From positions 186,001 through 250,000 of the forward strand of contig NZ_JAPQNS010000011.1 of assembly GCF_028867935.1 (NCBI RefSeq): a stretch of DNA of 64,000 bases. The letters are read 5' to 3'. Positions 42,047 to 51,300 of the stretch are shown piece by piece. Position 1 is the stretch's first letter; every line of letters starts with the position of its first letter. The position numbers were made by a program, and so were the translations under genes. The notes beneath the pieces are model-generated. The model did not search any database. It was not told the origin of the DNA and was given only the letters and a program-made list of their open reading frames with translations. The stretch is from Flavobacterium sp. SUN052 (GTDB taxonomy: Bacteria; Bacteroidota; Bacteroidia; Flavobacteriales; Flavobacteriaceae).

Positions 42047-43450
42047 TTACATGTTAATCGCCCGGTTGTCGGTAGCGACTAAACAAGCCTCTTTAAAGGC
42101 TTCGGTATAGGTTGGGTGAGCGTGCGACATCCGCGATACATCTTCGGCCGAGGCCCGGAACTCCATCGCTACCACAGCTTCGGCGATTATATCAGCAGCC
42201 CGTGGGCCAATGATGTGAACACCCAGAATCTCGTCGGTTTTCTGGTCGGCAAGTACTTTCACCAGACCATCAATGTCCATACTGGCGCGGGCGCGGCCCA
42301 GCGCTTTAAACGGAAACGAACCCGTTTTGTACGCTTTACCTTCTGACTTTAGTTCTTCTTCGGTGTACCCAACTGCGGCTACTTCAGGCCAGGTATACAC
42401 CACGTTTGGAATGAGCCGATAATGAATGTGCGGTTTCTGACCCACAATGGTTTCGGCAATAAACGTACCTTCTTCTTCTGCTTTGTGGGCGAGCATAGCT
42501 CCACGAATCACATCGCCGAGCGCGTAAATGTGCGGTACGCTCGTACGTAGATAGTCGTCTACCTCAATTTTGCCCCGGCTGTCTGTTTTCAGACCCGCAG
42601 CTTCGAGGTTCAGACCGTCAGTATAGGGCTTACGACCTACCGAAACCAGGCAATAGTCGCCCGTCAGCACCATCTGCTCCCCTTTCGGTGTATCGATGTT
42701 CACGGTCACCTCGTCGCCGTTGCGGACAACGGATGTTACTTTATGATTGAAGTAAAAGTCGGCTCCCAATTTTTTTACAGCCCGCTGAAGCTCCTTGCCC
42801 ATCGTTTTATCCATCGTTGGAATCATCGAATCGGCAAACTCAACAAAAGACACTTTCGCGCCAAGGCGGGCATACACTGATCCCAGTTCGGCACCAATAA
42901 CGCCAGCGCCAATAATAATCAGGTGCTTAGGTATCTCGGTTAGTTTCAGGGCTTCTGTCGAGGTGATAACGCGCTCTTTGTCAAGAGGCATCGACGGGAA
43001 AGTCATTGGCTTCGAACCTGTTGCAATGACAATATTTTTGCCTTTGATGGTTTCTTCACCGCCCTCGGTCTTAGCAATCTTCACGGTATTGGCATCCACG
43101 AACGAACCAAGACCATAATACATATCGATCTTGTTTTTCTTCATCAGGTACACAATACCTTTTGTTGTCTGATCGACCACCTCCTGCTTCCGCTTGATCA
43201 TCTGGGCTAGGTCAACACCCAGATTATCGAGCTTGATGCCATGTTCGGTGAAGGTATGGCTGGCGTTGAAAAAATGCTCCGACGAGTCGAGCAGGGCTTT
43301 TGAGGGAATACAACCCACATTGAGACAGGTGCCGCCGAGGGTACTGTACTTCTCGATAATGGCCGTTTTTAGGCCCAATTGAGCGCACCGAATCGCGCCC
43401 GTATAACCGCCCGGCCCGGAGCCGATCACGATAACATCGTATTCTTGCAT
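42047..43450 (-). CDS. lpdA: Dihydrolipoyl dehydrogenase (E3)
   Basis: A 467-residue FAD- and NAD-binding disulfide oxidoreductase that reoxidises lipoamide in 2-oxoacid dehydrogenase and glycine cleavage complexes. The FAD Rossmann motif VIGSGPGGYTGAI is at 9-20. The redox cysteines 42 and 47 are in GGTCLNVGCIPSKA. The NAD motif IIGAGVIGAELGSVYARLG lies in the middle. The C-terminal active-site His-Glu pair is in SHAHPTYTEAFKEA. Length and motifs are standard. It is a single gene with convergent and divergent neighbours, and no E1 or E2 gene is nearby. Confidence 0.96.
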   Translation of the reverse strand: MQEYDVIVIGSGPGGYTGAIRCAQLGLKTAIIEKYSTLGGTCLNVGCIPSKALLDSSEHFFNASHTFTEHGIKLDNLGVDLAQMIKRKQEVVDQTTKGIVYLMKKNKIDMYYGLGSFVDANTVKIAKTEGGEETIKGKNIVIATGSKPMTFPSMPLDKERVITSTEALKLTEIPKHLIIIGAGVIGAELGSVYARLGAKVSFVEFADSMIPTMDKTMGKELQRAVKKLGADFYFNHKVTSVVRNGDEVTVNIDTPKGEQMVLTGDYCLVSVGRKPYTDGLNLEAAGLKTDSRGKIEVDDYLRTSVPHIYALGDVIRGAMLAHKAEEEGTFIAETIVGQKPHIHYRLIPNVVYTWPEVAAVGYTEEELKSEGKAYKTGSFPFKALGRARASMDIDGLVKVLADQKTDEILGVHIIGPRAADIIAEAVVAMEFRASAEDVSRMSHAHPTYTEAFKEACLVATDNRAINM

Positions 43451-43650
43451 AGGAGATTGTCGTATTTGGTATGCTTCCCGCCAAGCGAGAAAACTCTTCT
43501 TGTAGAAAACCGTTCGAGGGGCAAAGTTCGTTCAGATTTTGATTCTCAGCGGCACATTACCTCATTTTTGTTTAATGCCAGTGAGTTATCTATAGCCCGG
43601 CTAATAATCAAATCCGCTGTTCAGGCCTCTGAGTGGTTTTCTACGTACTT

Positions 43651-44820
43651 ATGAGAACAAAACATTTCGCTCTGCACCGGTTAAAAATAAGTTACCTAAC
43701 ACTATTATTCAGCTTGTTACAGTTGGGCTATGTGCAGGCGCAGCTTCTTAAACCACATACCTGGTTGGGCCGTTACGTAGCCAAATTCACCAACGACACC
43801 ACTGCCCCCGGCAAACCGCGCTTTCTGCTTTATCCAACCGCTACTTATGCGCCCGAAACCAGCCTTGAACTGGGCATTTCGTCTTTGTATCTGTATAACG
43901 CCCGCAATGACTATAAGCGGAATCGACTTAGTGAGATCAACGCCTTCACGTTCTTTACCATCCGCGGCCAATACGGCATCAATATCGACAATGCCCTGTA
44001 TAGCCACCGTGACCGTTGGCTGTTTATTGGCCGCGCCAGATTACAACGATTCCCGTTGCTATACTATGGAGTTGGCCCCAACGCAGAACCAAGCCACCCA
44101 GCTACCGTCGATGCATTTTCTATTCAAATTCGGCAGCGGGCGTTGAAAGGGATTGCTAAAAACCTGTTCGTTGGTCCCCAACTCGATTATCAGGTATTGA
44201 GCCGAGTGGAGTTCCGGCAATCAGAAACAAACCAGCACGTGCTACCAACAGGATCAACCGGATCAGCGAATCTAGGTTTGGGTGCAGGAATAATTTACGA
44301 TAGCCGTAAAAATGCCCTCAACGCCCGGAACGGCTTTTTTGGAGAGTTAGCGTATTTGGATTACAGCCCGTCGTGGGGAAGCACATTCCGATTTCAGAAC
44401 ACCAACTTTGATCTGCGCGTCTACCGGCCCATTCGAAAATCGCAGGTGCTAGCCTGGCAGGGTTTTGGACAATTTATGTCGGGCACGGTGCCGTTCAACC
44501 AACTGGCCTTATTGGGTAGCGAAACCATTATGCGGGGTTATTATCCGGGCCGTTTCCGTGACCGAGCCTACGTTGCCACTCAACTCGAATACCGCTTTCT
44601 ACCTTTTCCATTCAGCAAACGGCTTGGCGGAGCCGCCTTTGTAGCCGTTGGGACCGTGGCTCCCACACCCGCCCAACTCGATCTGCGTAAACTGCTACCA
44701 ACAGGCGGTGCAGGTATCCGCTATTTCTTATTTCCTAAAAAGGACATTTTCCTGCGCTTCGATGTCGGCTTCACCCGTGAAGGCACCGGGTTCTATGTGT
44801 TTACGGGGGAGTCGTTTTGA
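43651..44820 (+). CDS. BamA/TamA-like outer membrane beta-barrel protein
   Basis: A 389-residue protein with a signal peptide (about residues 1-31, ending VQAQ) and a 16-strand-type surface antigen (D15) barrel. Clues are LYPTATYAPETSLELGI, GLGAGIIYDSRKNALNARNGFF, the strand GSETIMRGYYPGRFRDRAYVATQLEYRF and a final aromatic strand ending in FTGESF. No POTRA domains precede the barrel, so it is not BamA itself. It may be a transport or assembly pore of the same superfamily. ATG 43651 replaces an in-frame GTG at 43633. Its 3' end overlaps the converging hydrolase gene by 20 bases. Confidence 0.82.
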   Translation: MRTKHFALHRLKISYLTLLFSLLQLGYVQAQLLKPHTWLGRYVAKFTNDTTAPGKPRFLLYPTATYAPETSLELGISSLYLYNARNDYKRNRLSEINAFTFFTIRGQYGINIDNALYSHRDRWLFIGRARLQRFPLLYYGVGPNAEPSHPATVDAFSIQIRQRALKGIAKNLFVGPQLDYQVLSRVEFRQSETNQHVLPTGSTGSANLGLGAGIIYDSRKNALNARNGFFGELAYLDYSPSWGSTFRFQNTNFDLRVYRPIRKSQVLAWQGFGQFMSGTVPFNQLALLGSETIMRGYYPGRFRDRAYVATQLEYRFLPFPFSKRLGGAAFVAVGTVAPTPAQLDLRKLLPTGGAGIRYFLFPKKDIFLRFDVGFTREGTGFYVFTGESF

Positions 44821-45472
44821 GCAACTGCCTAATCGGCTCCGCTACAAGCTCTGGATAGAAATACAAACTGAAATGATCACCGGGCACCTCAAAACAAGCT
44901 TCGACAGGGAAGTACACAATATTGTCGGGGCGCGCGTGAATACGCAGGTCGGGCTGTACGGTCAGCGGTGGCACCGGCGCGAACAAGGTCATGAGTTGCT
45001 GATAAATGTAGGGGCGGCTCATCTTCATTGACTCCGTTACGAGGTTGTCGTACATAGCCTTCGATTCTGCAAATGGATACACTTTAATTAACCGCTTATT
45101 CAGCCAGCCACTTTGCACTATGCCGTTTTTTAGCATCCAGCTAAGCACGCTCAGGTTTTTGACCGGAAAGTTGATCTTCTTCTGATCCGTAAACGATGCC
45201 AGTTGAATAGCGGTAGCTCCCGTCAACTCTTTGATGTTGATGGCAACCCAGCCCCCCATCGAATGCCCAATGATTACGTCGTCGGCCGTAATCTCATGCT
45301 GATCAACCAGAAACTGGGCTAGCTGACGGGCGTTGATACGGCCATTGGGGCTCCAGCGGGCAAACTCATCCTTCAGGTCAATAGGCAACAAATAGGCAGG
45401 GAGTAGCAAAGGGGCCAGATTATCGAAAATACTGGAGTCTTCCACATAGCCATGAATCAGGATTAGGCGCAT
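44801..45472 (-). CDS. Alpha/beta hydrolase
   Basis: A 223-residue protein with the alpha/beta hydrolase core. The oxyanion start is LILIHGYVEDSSIF. The nucleophile elbow GHSMGGW places the catalytic serine near residue 94. A late aspartate is in HARPDNIVYFP, and the catalytic histidine is in VPGDHFSLYF. Esterase, lipase or thioesterase activity is possible; the substrate is unknown. ATG 45472 is the family-like start, since the upstream frame runs through an inverted repeat. It may be co-transcribed with the acyl-CoA dehydrogenase upstream on the same strand. Confidence 0.85.
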   Translation of the reverse strand: MRLILIHGYVEDSSIFDNLAPLLLPAYLLPIDLKDEFARWSPNGRINARQLAQFLVDQHEITADDVIIGHSMGGWVAINIKELTGATAIQLASFTDQKKINFPVKNLSVLSWMLKNGIVQSGWLNKRLIKVYPFAESKAMYDNLVTESMKMSRPYIYQQLMTLFAPVPPLTVQPDLRIHARPDNIVYFPVEACFEVPGDHFSLYFYPELVAEPIRQLLKTTPP

Positions 45473-45491
45473 AAAGAAAGGATCTTGGATC

Positions 45492-45528
45492 TTGGATGCT
45501 GGATATTGATCTAATATCCAGCATCCAA
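45492..45528. repeat. 16-bp perfect inverted repeat
   Basis: TTGGATGCTGGATATT (45492-45507) pairs perfectly with 45513-45528 around the loop gatct. It is preceded by repeats of the word GGATCTT. It lies between the acyl-CoA dehydrogenase stop and the hydrolase start, both on -. No T-tract follows on the minus strand. It looks like another dispersed intergenic palindrome. Confidence 0.85.
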
Positions 45529-45546
45529 TGTTTAATGTCTTTTTTT

Positions 45547-47352
45547 CTAAAACCATTCCGACTTCATCTCGACCGTTACGGAGTCGGGCGATTGGAGCCG
45601 TTTGGCTAAACTACGGACCTTGACTAACTCATATTCAACGAAGTAGCGGGCAGCCATTAGCTTACCCTGGTAAAAATTCCGATCACTTTCTGACTGCGCG
45701 TTGGGCCTGTTTTGCGTAGCGACCGTGGCTTGTCGGACCCACTGCCAGGCAATATTGATAATGCCGAACATTTCCAGGTATAAGCTAGCGTCAGACATGG
45801 CTACCTCGGCGTTCGTTGGTAGTATGCCTAACAGGTGCCGCGTTACTGTGTCTAGTTGTCCAAGTGCTTTGTTCAATTCATCAACCAGCGGCTTCAATTC
45901 AGAATACGAGCTTGCCTCAGCGATGGTTTTCTGCACTTCTTCAACCCAATACTGAACAGCCCGCCCGCCTTGCATGGTCACTTTACGTCCCAGCAGATCT
46001 AACCCGTGAATACCTGTGGTGCCTTCGTGAATTGGGTGTATACGAGCCTCCCGGTAAAACTGCTCCACCGGAAAGTCAGTGGTATAACCCGCTCCACCCA
46101 GAATCTGCACGGCCGCGCTGGTCGTTAGGCAACCCATTTCCGAAGGGTACGATTTGGCCACTGGAGTTAATAAGTCGAGCAATAGGGCAGCCCGCTCGCG
46201 TTCGTCTCCTTCTGCGACATGGGCAATATCAGCGTATTGACTACACTGCAACAGCAAGCCTAGTGAACCCTCCAATACTGCTTTTTGGAAAAGTAACATC
46301 CGTTTCACATCGGCATGGCGAATAATGGGCGTTTGAGGCTTAGCCGAATCTTTTTCACTAATTGGGCGACCTTGCGGACGTTCACGGGCGTATGTTAACG
46401 ATGCGTAATAAGCTGCCGTACCAATAGAGACGGCATTCATTCCCACGCCTACACGAGCTTCGTTCATCATTTGGAACATGTAGCGCAGGCCCTGATGCGG
46501 CTCACCCAGCAGATACCCAACTGTTCCGTCGTTGGAGCCGACCATGAGGTGAGCAATGGGAGCACCTTTGTAGCCCATTTTATGATAAACCCCGGCTGTT
46601 AGCACGTCATTGTCAACCAGTTCGCCCGTTTCGGTCGGGCGTTTCTGGGGCACCACAAACAACGAAATCCCCTTTGCTCCCGCTGGACCACCTTTAATTT
46701 TGGCCAGCATCAGATGAACCACGTTGTCGCAGGCATCATGGTCGCCCGCCGAAATATAGATTTTCTGACCTCTGATTCGATACGCTCCGTTCGTTTCACC
46801 CTCAAGTGGTTCAGCAGAGGTGGTAATGTCCGACAGCGACGACCCGGCATCAGGTTCGGTGAGGGCCATTGTTCCCTGCCAGCGACCCGTGTACATGTTG
46901 GGTGTAAATCGGTCGATCAGTTCCTGGCTACCAAAACTTCGCAACAGGTTGGCTGCACCCGTAGTCAGGAACGGAAATACGCTGGACGAGTAATTGGCTG
47001 CGCCAAAAATAAACGTGGCCGCATTCATGATGGTGGCAGGCAGTTGCTGTCCACCTTCTTCATACCGGAACGGTGCATTTATCCAGCCATCATCTCCGAA
47101 GCGCTGAATAATGCCCCGCATGTCGGGATGAACACGAATTTTCCCCTCTATAAGTTGGGGCTCATCGCGATCCATCACAGCTAGTAGAGGTCGCAGTAAA
47201 TTCTCGCCAATCTGGGCTGCCGCATCCAGTACCATATCGAACGAAGCCCGGTCATGATCCTGAAAATGAGCGAATCGGGTTAATTTATCGGCTTGGAGCA
47301 CCTCGTAAAGGTGAAATGATAAATCGCGGGGGGAAAAGAAGGGTATTGGCAT
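45547..47352 (-). CDS. Acyl-CoA dehydrogenase (long form with C-terminal extension)
   Basis: FAD enzyme that oxidises acyl-CoA to enoyl-CoA in fatty-acid or related breakdown. The roughly 601 residues match the long bacterial form with an extra C-terminal domain. Motifs are GTMALTEPDAGSSLSDI (FAD/substrate signature), AYRIRGQKIYISAGDHD and, late, LGGAGYTTDFPVEQFYREARIHPIHEGTTGI, which holds the family's dimer and FAD contacts. ATG 47352 gives the typical start PIPFFSPRDLSFHLYEV; an ATG at 47400 would add 16 residues. It is divergent from the thioredoxin-like gene, with a palindrome between. Confidence 0.92.
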   Translation of the reverse strand: MPIPFFSPRDLSFHLYEVLQADKLTRFAHFQDHDRASFDMVLDAAAQIGENLLRPLLAVMDRDEPQLIEGKIRVHPDMRGIIQRFGDDGWINAPFRYEEGGQQLPATIMNAATFIFGAANYSSSVFPFLTTGAANLLRSFGSQELIDRFTPNMYTGRWQGTMALTEPDAGSSLSDITTSAEPLEGETNGAYRIRGQKIYISAGDHDACDNVVHLMLAKIKGGPAGAKGISLFVVPQKRPTETGELVDNDVLTAGVYHKMGYKGAPIAHLMVGSNDGTVGYLLGEPHQGLRYMFQMMNEARVGVGMNAVSIGTAAYYASLTYARERPQGRPISEKDSAKPQTPIIRHADVKRMLLFQKAVLEGSLGLLLQCSQYADIAHVAEGDERERAALLLDLLTPVAKSYPSEMGCLTTSAAVQILGGAGYTTDFPVEQFYREARIHPIHEGTTGIHGLDLLGRKVTMQGGRAVQYWVEEVQKTIAEASSYSELKPLVDELNKALGQLDTVTRHLLGILPTNAEVAMSDASLYLEMFGIINIAWQWVRQATVATQNRPNAQSESDRNFYQGKLMAARYFVEYELVKVRSLAKRLQSPDSVTVEMKSEWF

Positions 47353-47447
47353 ACGTTTTGCCGAAATTAGTCTGTTATATTTGTTGTTCAGAGATGACAT
47401 CTTGCTCGAAAAGATGTTAACTCCATAGTGAGCATCAGAGAATTGTT

Positions 47448-47464
47448 ATCCTGCCCGGCAGGAT
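47448..47464. promoter_or_regulatory. 17-bp perfect palindrome in a divergent promoter region
   Basis: ATCCTGCC-C-GGCAGGAT is a perfect palindrome with 8-bp arms. It lies between the starts of the acyl-CoA dehydrogenase (-) and the WCGWC thioredoxin-like gene (+), so a shared regulator could bind here. Operator role is inferred. Confidence 0.45.
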
Positions 47465-47481
47465 GGCCGTTCGAAATCGTC

Positions 47482-47489
47482 CAAAGATA
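47482..47489 (-). promoter_or_regulatory. Candidate -7 box (TATCTTTG) for the acyl-CoA dehydrogenase gene
   Basis: TATCTTTG on the minus strand fits TAnnTTTG and lies upstream of the acyl-CoA dehydrogenase start, giving a leader of roughly 80-130 bases that would include the 17-bp palindrome. No good -33 element was found. Confidence 0.3.
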
Positions 47490-47497
47490 CCAAAAGC

Positions 47498-48091
47498 ATG
47501 AAAGCATTTTCCATCCTCCTGCTGACCGTATGCGTCGGCCTTGCCAGTGTTGGCTTTACTTCCCGGTTGGACGATCCCAAACCGACGGACAAAAAAATTA
47601 AATGGATGACTATCGAGGAAGCTTTTGCTGCATCGCAGAAGAAACCGAAGAAGATTTTCATCGACGTATACACCGATTGGTGTGGCTGGTGCAAGGTAAT
47701 GGATCGCAACACGTTCACAAACCCCGTGATTGTTGATTACATGAATGAAAATTATTATTCTGTGAAGTTGAATGCTGAAGGCAAAGAAGACATCACACTG
47801 GGTGCACGCACTTATAAAACTGTTGGTAATGTTCACGAACTGGCCGCCACTTTGCTTAAGGGTCAAATGAGCTATCCTACCACGGTGTATCTGAACGAAA
47901 AACTTGAATTAATTCAGCCTGTGCCAGGCTATCTGGAACCCCGCATGTTCCACCAGATTACAACTTATTTTGCCAGCAATAGCCATACGAAAGAAGCATT
48001 CGAGCAGTTCAAAGCAGGTACTTATGTCAAAGAATTTCAGGCAAAACTGCCTAATCCTTCGGCCGAACAGCCTGCTGCTGTGGCACACTAA
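47498..48091 (+). CDS. Secreted thioredoxin-like protein (WCGWC)
   Basis: A 197-residue protein with a signal peptide (first about 22 residues) and a thioredoxin-like fold. The redox motif WCGWC has cysteines 62 and 65, set in IFIDVYTDWCGWCKVMDRNTF. A cis-proline region MSYPTTVYLNE follows. The WCGWC motif and neighbouring residues resemble the DUF255/SoxW-like group. The C-terminal 40 residues are an extension (HQITTYFASNSHTKEAFEQF) without a clear parallel. It is predicted to act in the periplasm; the partner is unknown. A strong terminator follows. Confidence 0.83.
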   Translation: MKAFSILLLTVCVGLASVGFTSRLDDPKPTDKKIKWMTIEEAFAASQKKPKKIFIDVYTDWCGWCKVMDRNTFTNPVIVDYMNENYYSVKLNAEGKEDITLGARTYKTVGNVHELAATLLKGQMSYPTTVYLNEKLELIQPVPGYLEPRMFHQITTYFASNSHTKEAFEQFKAGTYVKEFQAKLPNPSAEQPAAVAH

Positions 48092-48107
48092 ACCGACTTT
48101 ATAATCA

Positions 48108-48142
48108 CAAAAAAAGGCTTGTAGAAATACAGGCCTTTTTTT
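48108..48142. terminator. Rho-independent terminator
   Basis: The A7 run, stem GGCTTGTA/TACAGGCC (one G-U pair) with loop GAAA, and a T7 run form a long symmetric hairpin 17 bases after the thioredoxin-like stop codon. Confidence 0.92.
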
Positions 48143-48321
48143 ATTTACTTACAATTAGGTTAATAACCAAACGGTTATCTTTTATTAGCATTTTATCATT
48201 ATAATTTTTAAATAAGATTATCTAATAAGTATATTAATTGTACTAATACATCTCTATCTTGCATTTCTATTTTAATCCCATAAGATAGGTACACTAAGTT
48301 TAATCAAAATCAACCAACCTC

Positions 48322-51300
48322 ATGAAAACAAGACTCTATGTCTTTCCACGATCCAGTTTTTGGGTCGTGCTGCTGCTGATGAGCAGTATTGCCAGTTTTG
48401 CCCAATCCAATCGGGTGACTGGTACGGTTACCAGCGCCGACGGTCCTGTACCTGGCGCTAACGTTGTTTTGAAGGGTACACAGACTGGTACATCTACGGA
48501 TGCCGAAGGTAAATTTTCTATCAACGTTCAGGGAAGCAACCCAACTCTGGTTGTTTCAGCAATTGGTCTCAAAACGCAGGAGGTAGCAGTCGGTAACCAA
48601 AGTACGATCACGATTACACTCACCGATGATGCTACGGCTTTGGACGAAGTAGTAGTAACGGGTTACACGAGTGACAGTCGGCGCGAAACGTCGGGATCGG
48701 TGTCTACCGTTCCGGCTCAGCAACTGAAAACGGTGCCTTCGGGTAACGTTGAGCAGCAGCTACAAGGCCGTGTTTCGGGGGTAACGGTAATTACCAACGG
48801 GCAACCGGGTACCAGCAGCCAGATTCGGGTACGGGGTTTCGGTGCGTTTGGCGGTAACCAGCCTTTGTACGTTGTCGATGGGGTTCCAACGCAGAACATT
48901 AACTTTCTGAACCCCGACGATATTGAAACCACAACGGTTCTGAAAGATGCGGCAGCTGCATCTATCTACGGGGCTCGTGCTGCCAACGGGGTTATTGTAT
49001 ACACCACGCGGAAAGGACAGCGCCGGGCTCAGAAACTGAGCATAACGTATGATGGTTTGTATGGGGCAACCGATCCAGGCAAAGGTCAGGGCATTTTGAA
49101 TCCACAAGAGCAGGCCGACTGGACCTGGCAGGCAAAACGCAACGATTTGTACCAGGCGGGCACTCCGGTTGACGCAGGTAGCTTTGCGAACCTGGCTGGT
49201 GGTCAGTATGGTGCTGGCCAAACGCCCGTATTGCCCGATTATTTGTTGGTTGGAACGCGCGCGGGTGTAGTGGGACAAGTGGATTTGAACGCAGAACGGG
49301 CCAAATACAATACAAACCCTGCCAACGGCCCGATTTATCTGGTAATTCCTTCAAACAAAGAGGGCACTGACTGGTACGGGGCAATTACGCGCACTGCACC
49401 TCTAGTTCGCCAAACGCTTGGTTTCTCGGGCGGTACCGAAGCCAGCCGCTTTTACATCAGCCTGGGCATGCAAAACCAGGGTGGTATCCTGAAATACAAT
49501 GACTTCAAGCGGTACACCGTTCGGGCCAACAGCGAATTCGATATTACGAAGAAACTTCGTTTTGGAGAGAATATTCAGTTCACTTATGTGTCGATCAAAG
49601 GGCAGCAGGGTGCTAACAACGGTCAAAACGTAGCGGCTGAAGAAAACGACGTATTGTCGGCTTTCCGGATGCCGCCAATCATTCCGGTTTACAACTCGTT
49701 TGGTGGTTATGCGGGTACGGCAGCACCTGGTTTCAACAACCCGCGTAACCCAGTGGCTAGCCGCGATGCCCAGCAAAATAACCTGAATACAAACTACCTC
49801 GGCTACGGCAACGCTTACCTCGAATACGATGTAATTCCGGCCTTAACCTTGCGCAGCAGCATCGGTGGTAACCTGTACAGCTATTACTACAACTTCTACA
49901 ACCGGGCGCAGTACGAGAACTCCGAAAACAATACAAACTACACCTATGGTGAAGGCGCTGGTACCGGCATTGCCTGGACGTTCACAAACACCGCACAATA
50001 CAAGGCTAAGTTTGGTCTTCATGGTATCGACGTACTGGGTGGCATCGAAGCCCTTAACACAGGCAATGGCCGCAACCTTGATGGCTCTGGTTTGAACCCG
50101 TTCACAACGGACCCTAACTATGTGACTATCAGCACAACAACGGCAGGTGCAACACGGCAGGTAAACAGTGGTTACGGACGTGGTGTGAATTTCTATTCAC
50201 AATTTGCCCGGATCAACTACATCTACAACGACAAGTATATTGTAACGGGTGTTATCCGTCGTGATGGTTCGTCGCAGTTTGGTGCCAACAACCGTTATGG
50301 TGTGTTCCCTGCTGGTTCGATAGCATGGCGGCTATCGTCGGAGCCGTTCATGAAAGATCTGCCCTGGGTAACTGATCTGAAAATTCGCGGTGGTTATGGT
50401 ACAATGGGTAACTCAAACAACGTGAACCCAAACAACCAGTACAACCTGTTTGCATCAAACCCAGGCAATGGATATGACATCAACGGAGCAAATACATCTA
50501 TCAGCTCTGGTTTCTTCCGGAGCCAGATCGGTAATCCAGACGCAAAATGGGAAACTTCAGTAACAACTAACTTCGGTATCGACGGTTCATTCTTCAACAA
50601 CCGGTTAGAAGTAATTTTTGACCTGTGGCGGAAAGACACCAAAGATCTGCTGTTCCAGTTGGGTTTACCGGGTGTGGTCGGTGTACGGGCCAATGCGCCT
50701 TCGGTGAACATTGCCAGCATGCGTAACCAGGGTATCGACATCCAGCTTATTGGCCGGGGTAACGTCACCAGCGAATTGACTTACGAAGCCAACGTAACGG
50801 GTAGCTTCTTGCAAAACAAAATTACGGCACTAGCCCCAGGCACACCTTACTTCACCGGTGGTGGTACACGTTTGGGTACTCCCGTTGTTCGTAATGAGCC
50901 AGGTCACGCTATTTCGTCGTTCTACGGCTACAAAGTTGTTGGTTTGTTCCAAAGCAAAGAAGAAGTTTCTTCTGCTCCGGCGCAGGACGGAGCAGCTCCA
51001 GGTCGTTTCCGGTATGCTGATTTGAACGGTGACAACAAGATTGACGATAATGACCGGACTTATCTGGGCACTCCGGTTCCAAAGTTCACAGGTGGTTTTA
51101 CCTTGACGCTGAAGTACAAAAACTTCGACTTTGTGACGTATCTGTACACCTCACTAGGCAACCAGATCTTCAATAACTCAAAGTGGTTTACTGACTTCTA
51201 CCCATCGTTTTCGGGGGCCGCTGTTAGTGCACGGGTGAAAGATTCGTGGTTACCAACAAACACGGATACGAATGTCCCCATTTTCGAGTCGGCGTCTAAC

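Noticed and set aside
45492..45528. Perfect hairpin considered as a terminator of the acyl-CoA dehydrogenase transcript
   Set aside because: No run of T follows on the transcribed strand, and the next gene starts 20 bases later in the same direction.
46714..47184. 156-codon + frame antisense to the acyl-CoA dehydrogenase gene
   Set aside because: The opposite strand encodes a full, motif-bearing enzyme; the + translation is basic and low in known features.
47441..47460. Similarity of AATTGTTATCC to the E. coli lac operator half
   Set aside because: Only about 11 bases match, the rest of the operator is absent, and lac-type regulation makes no sense for these genes; the local palindrome explains part of the sequence.
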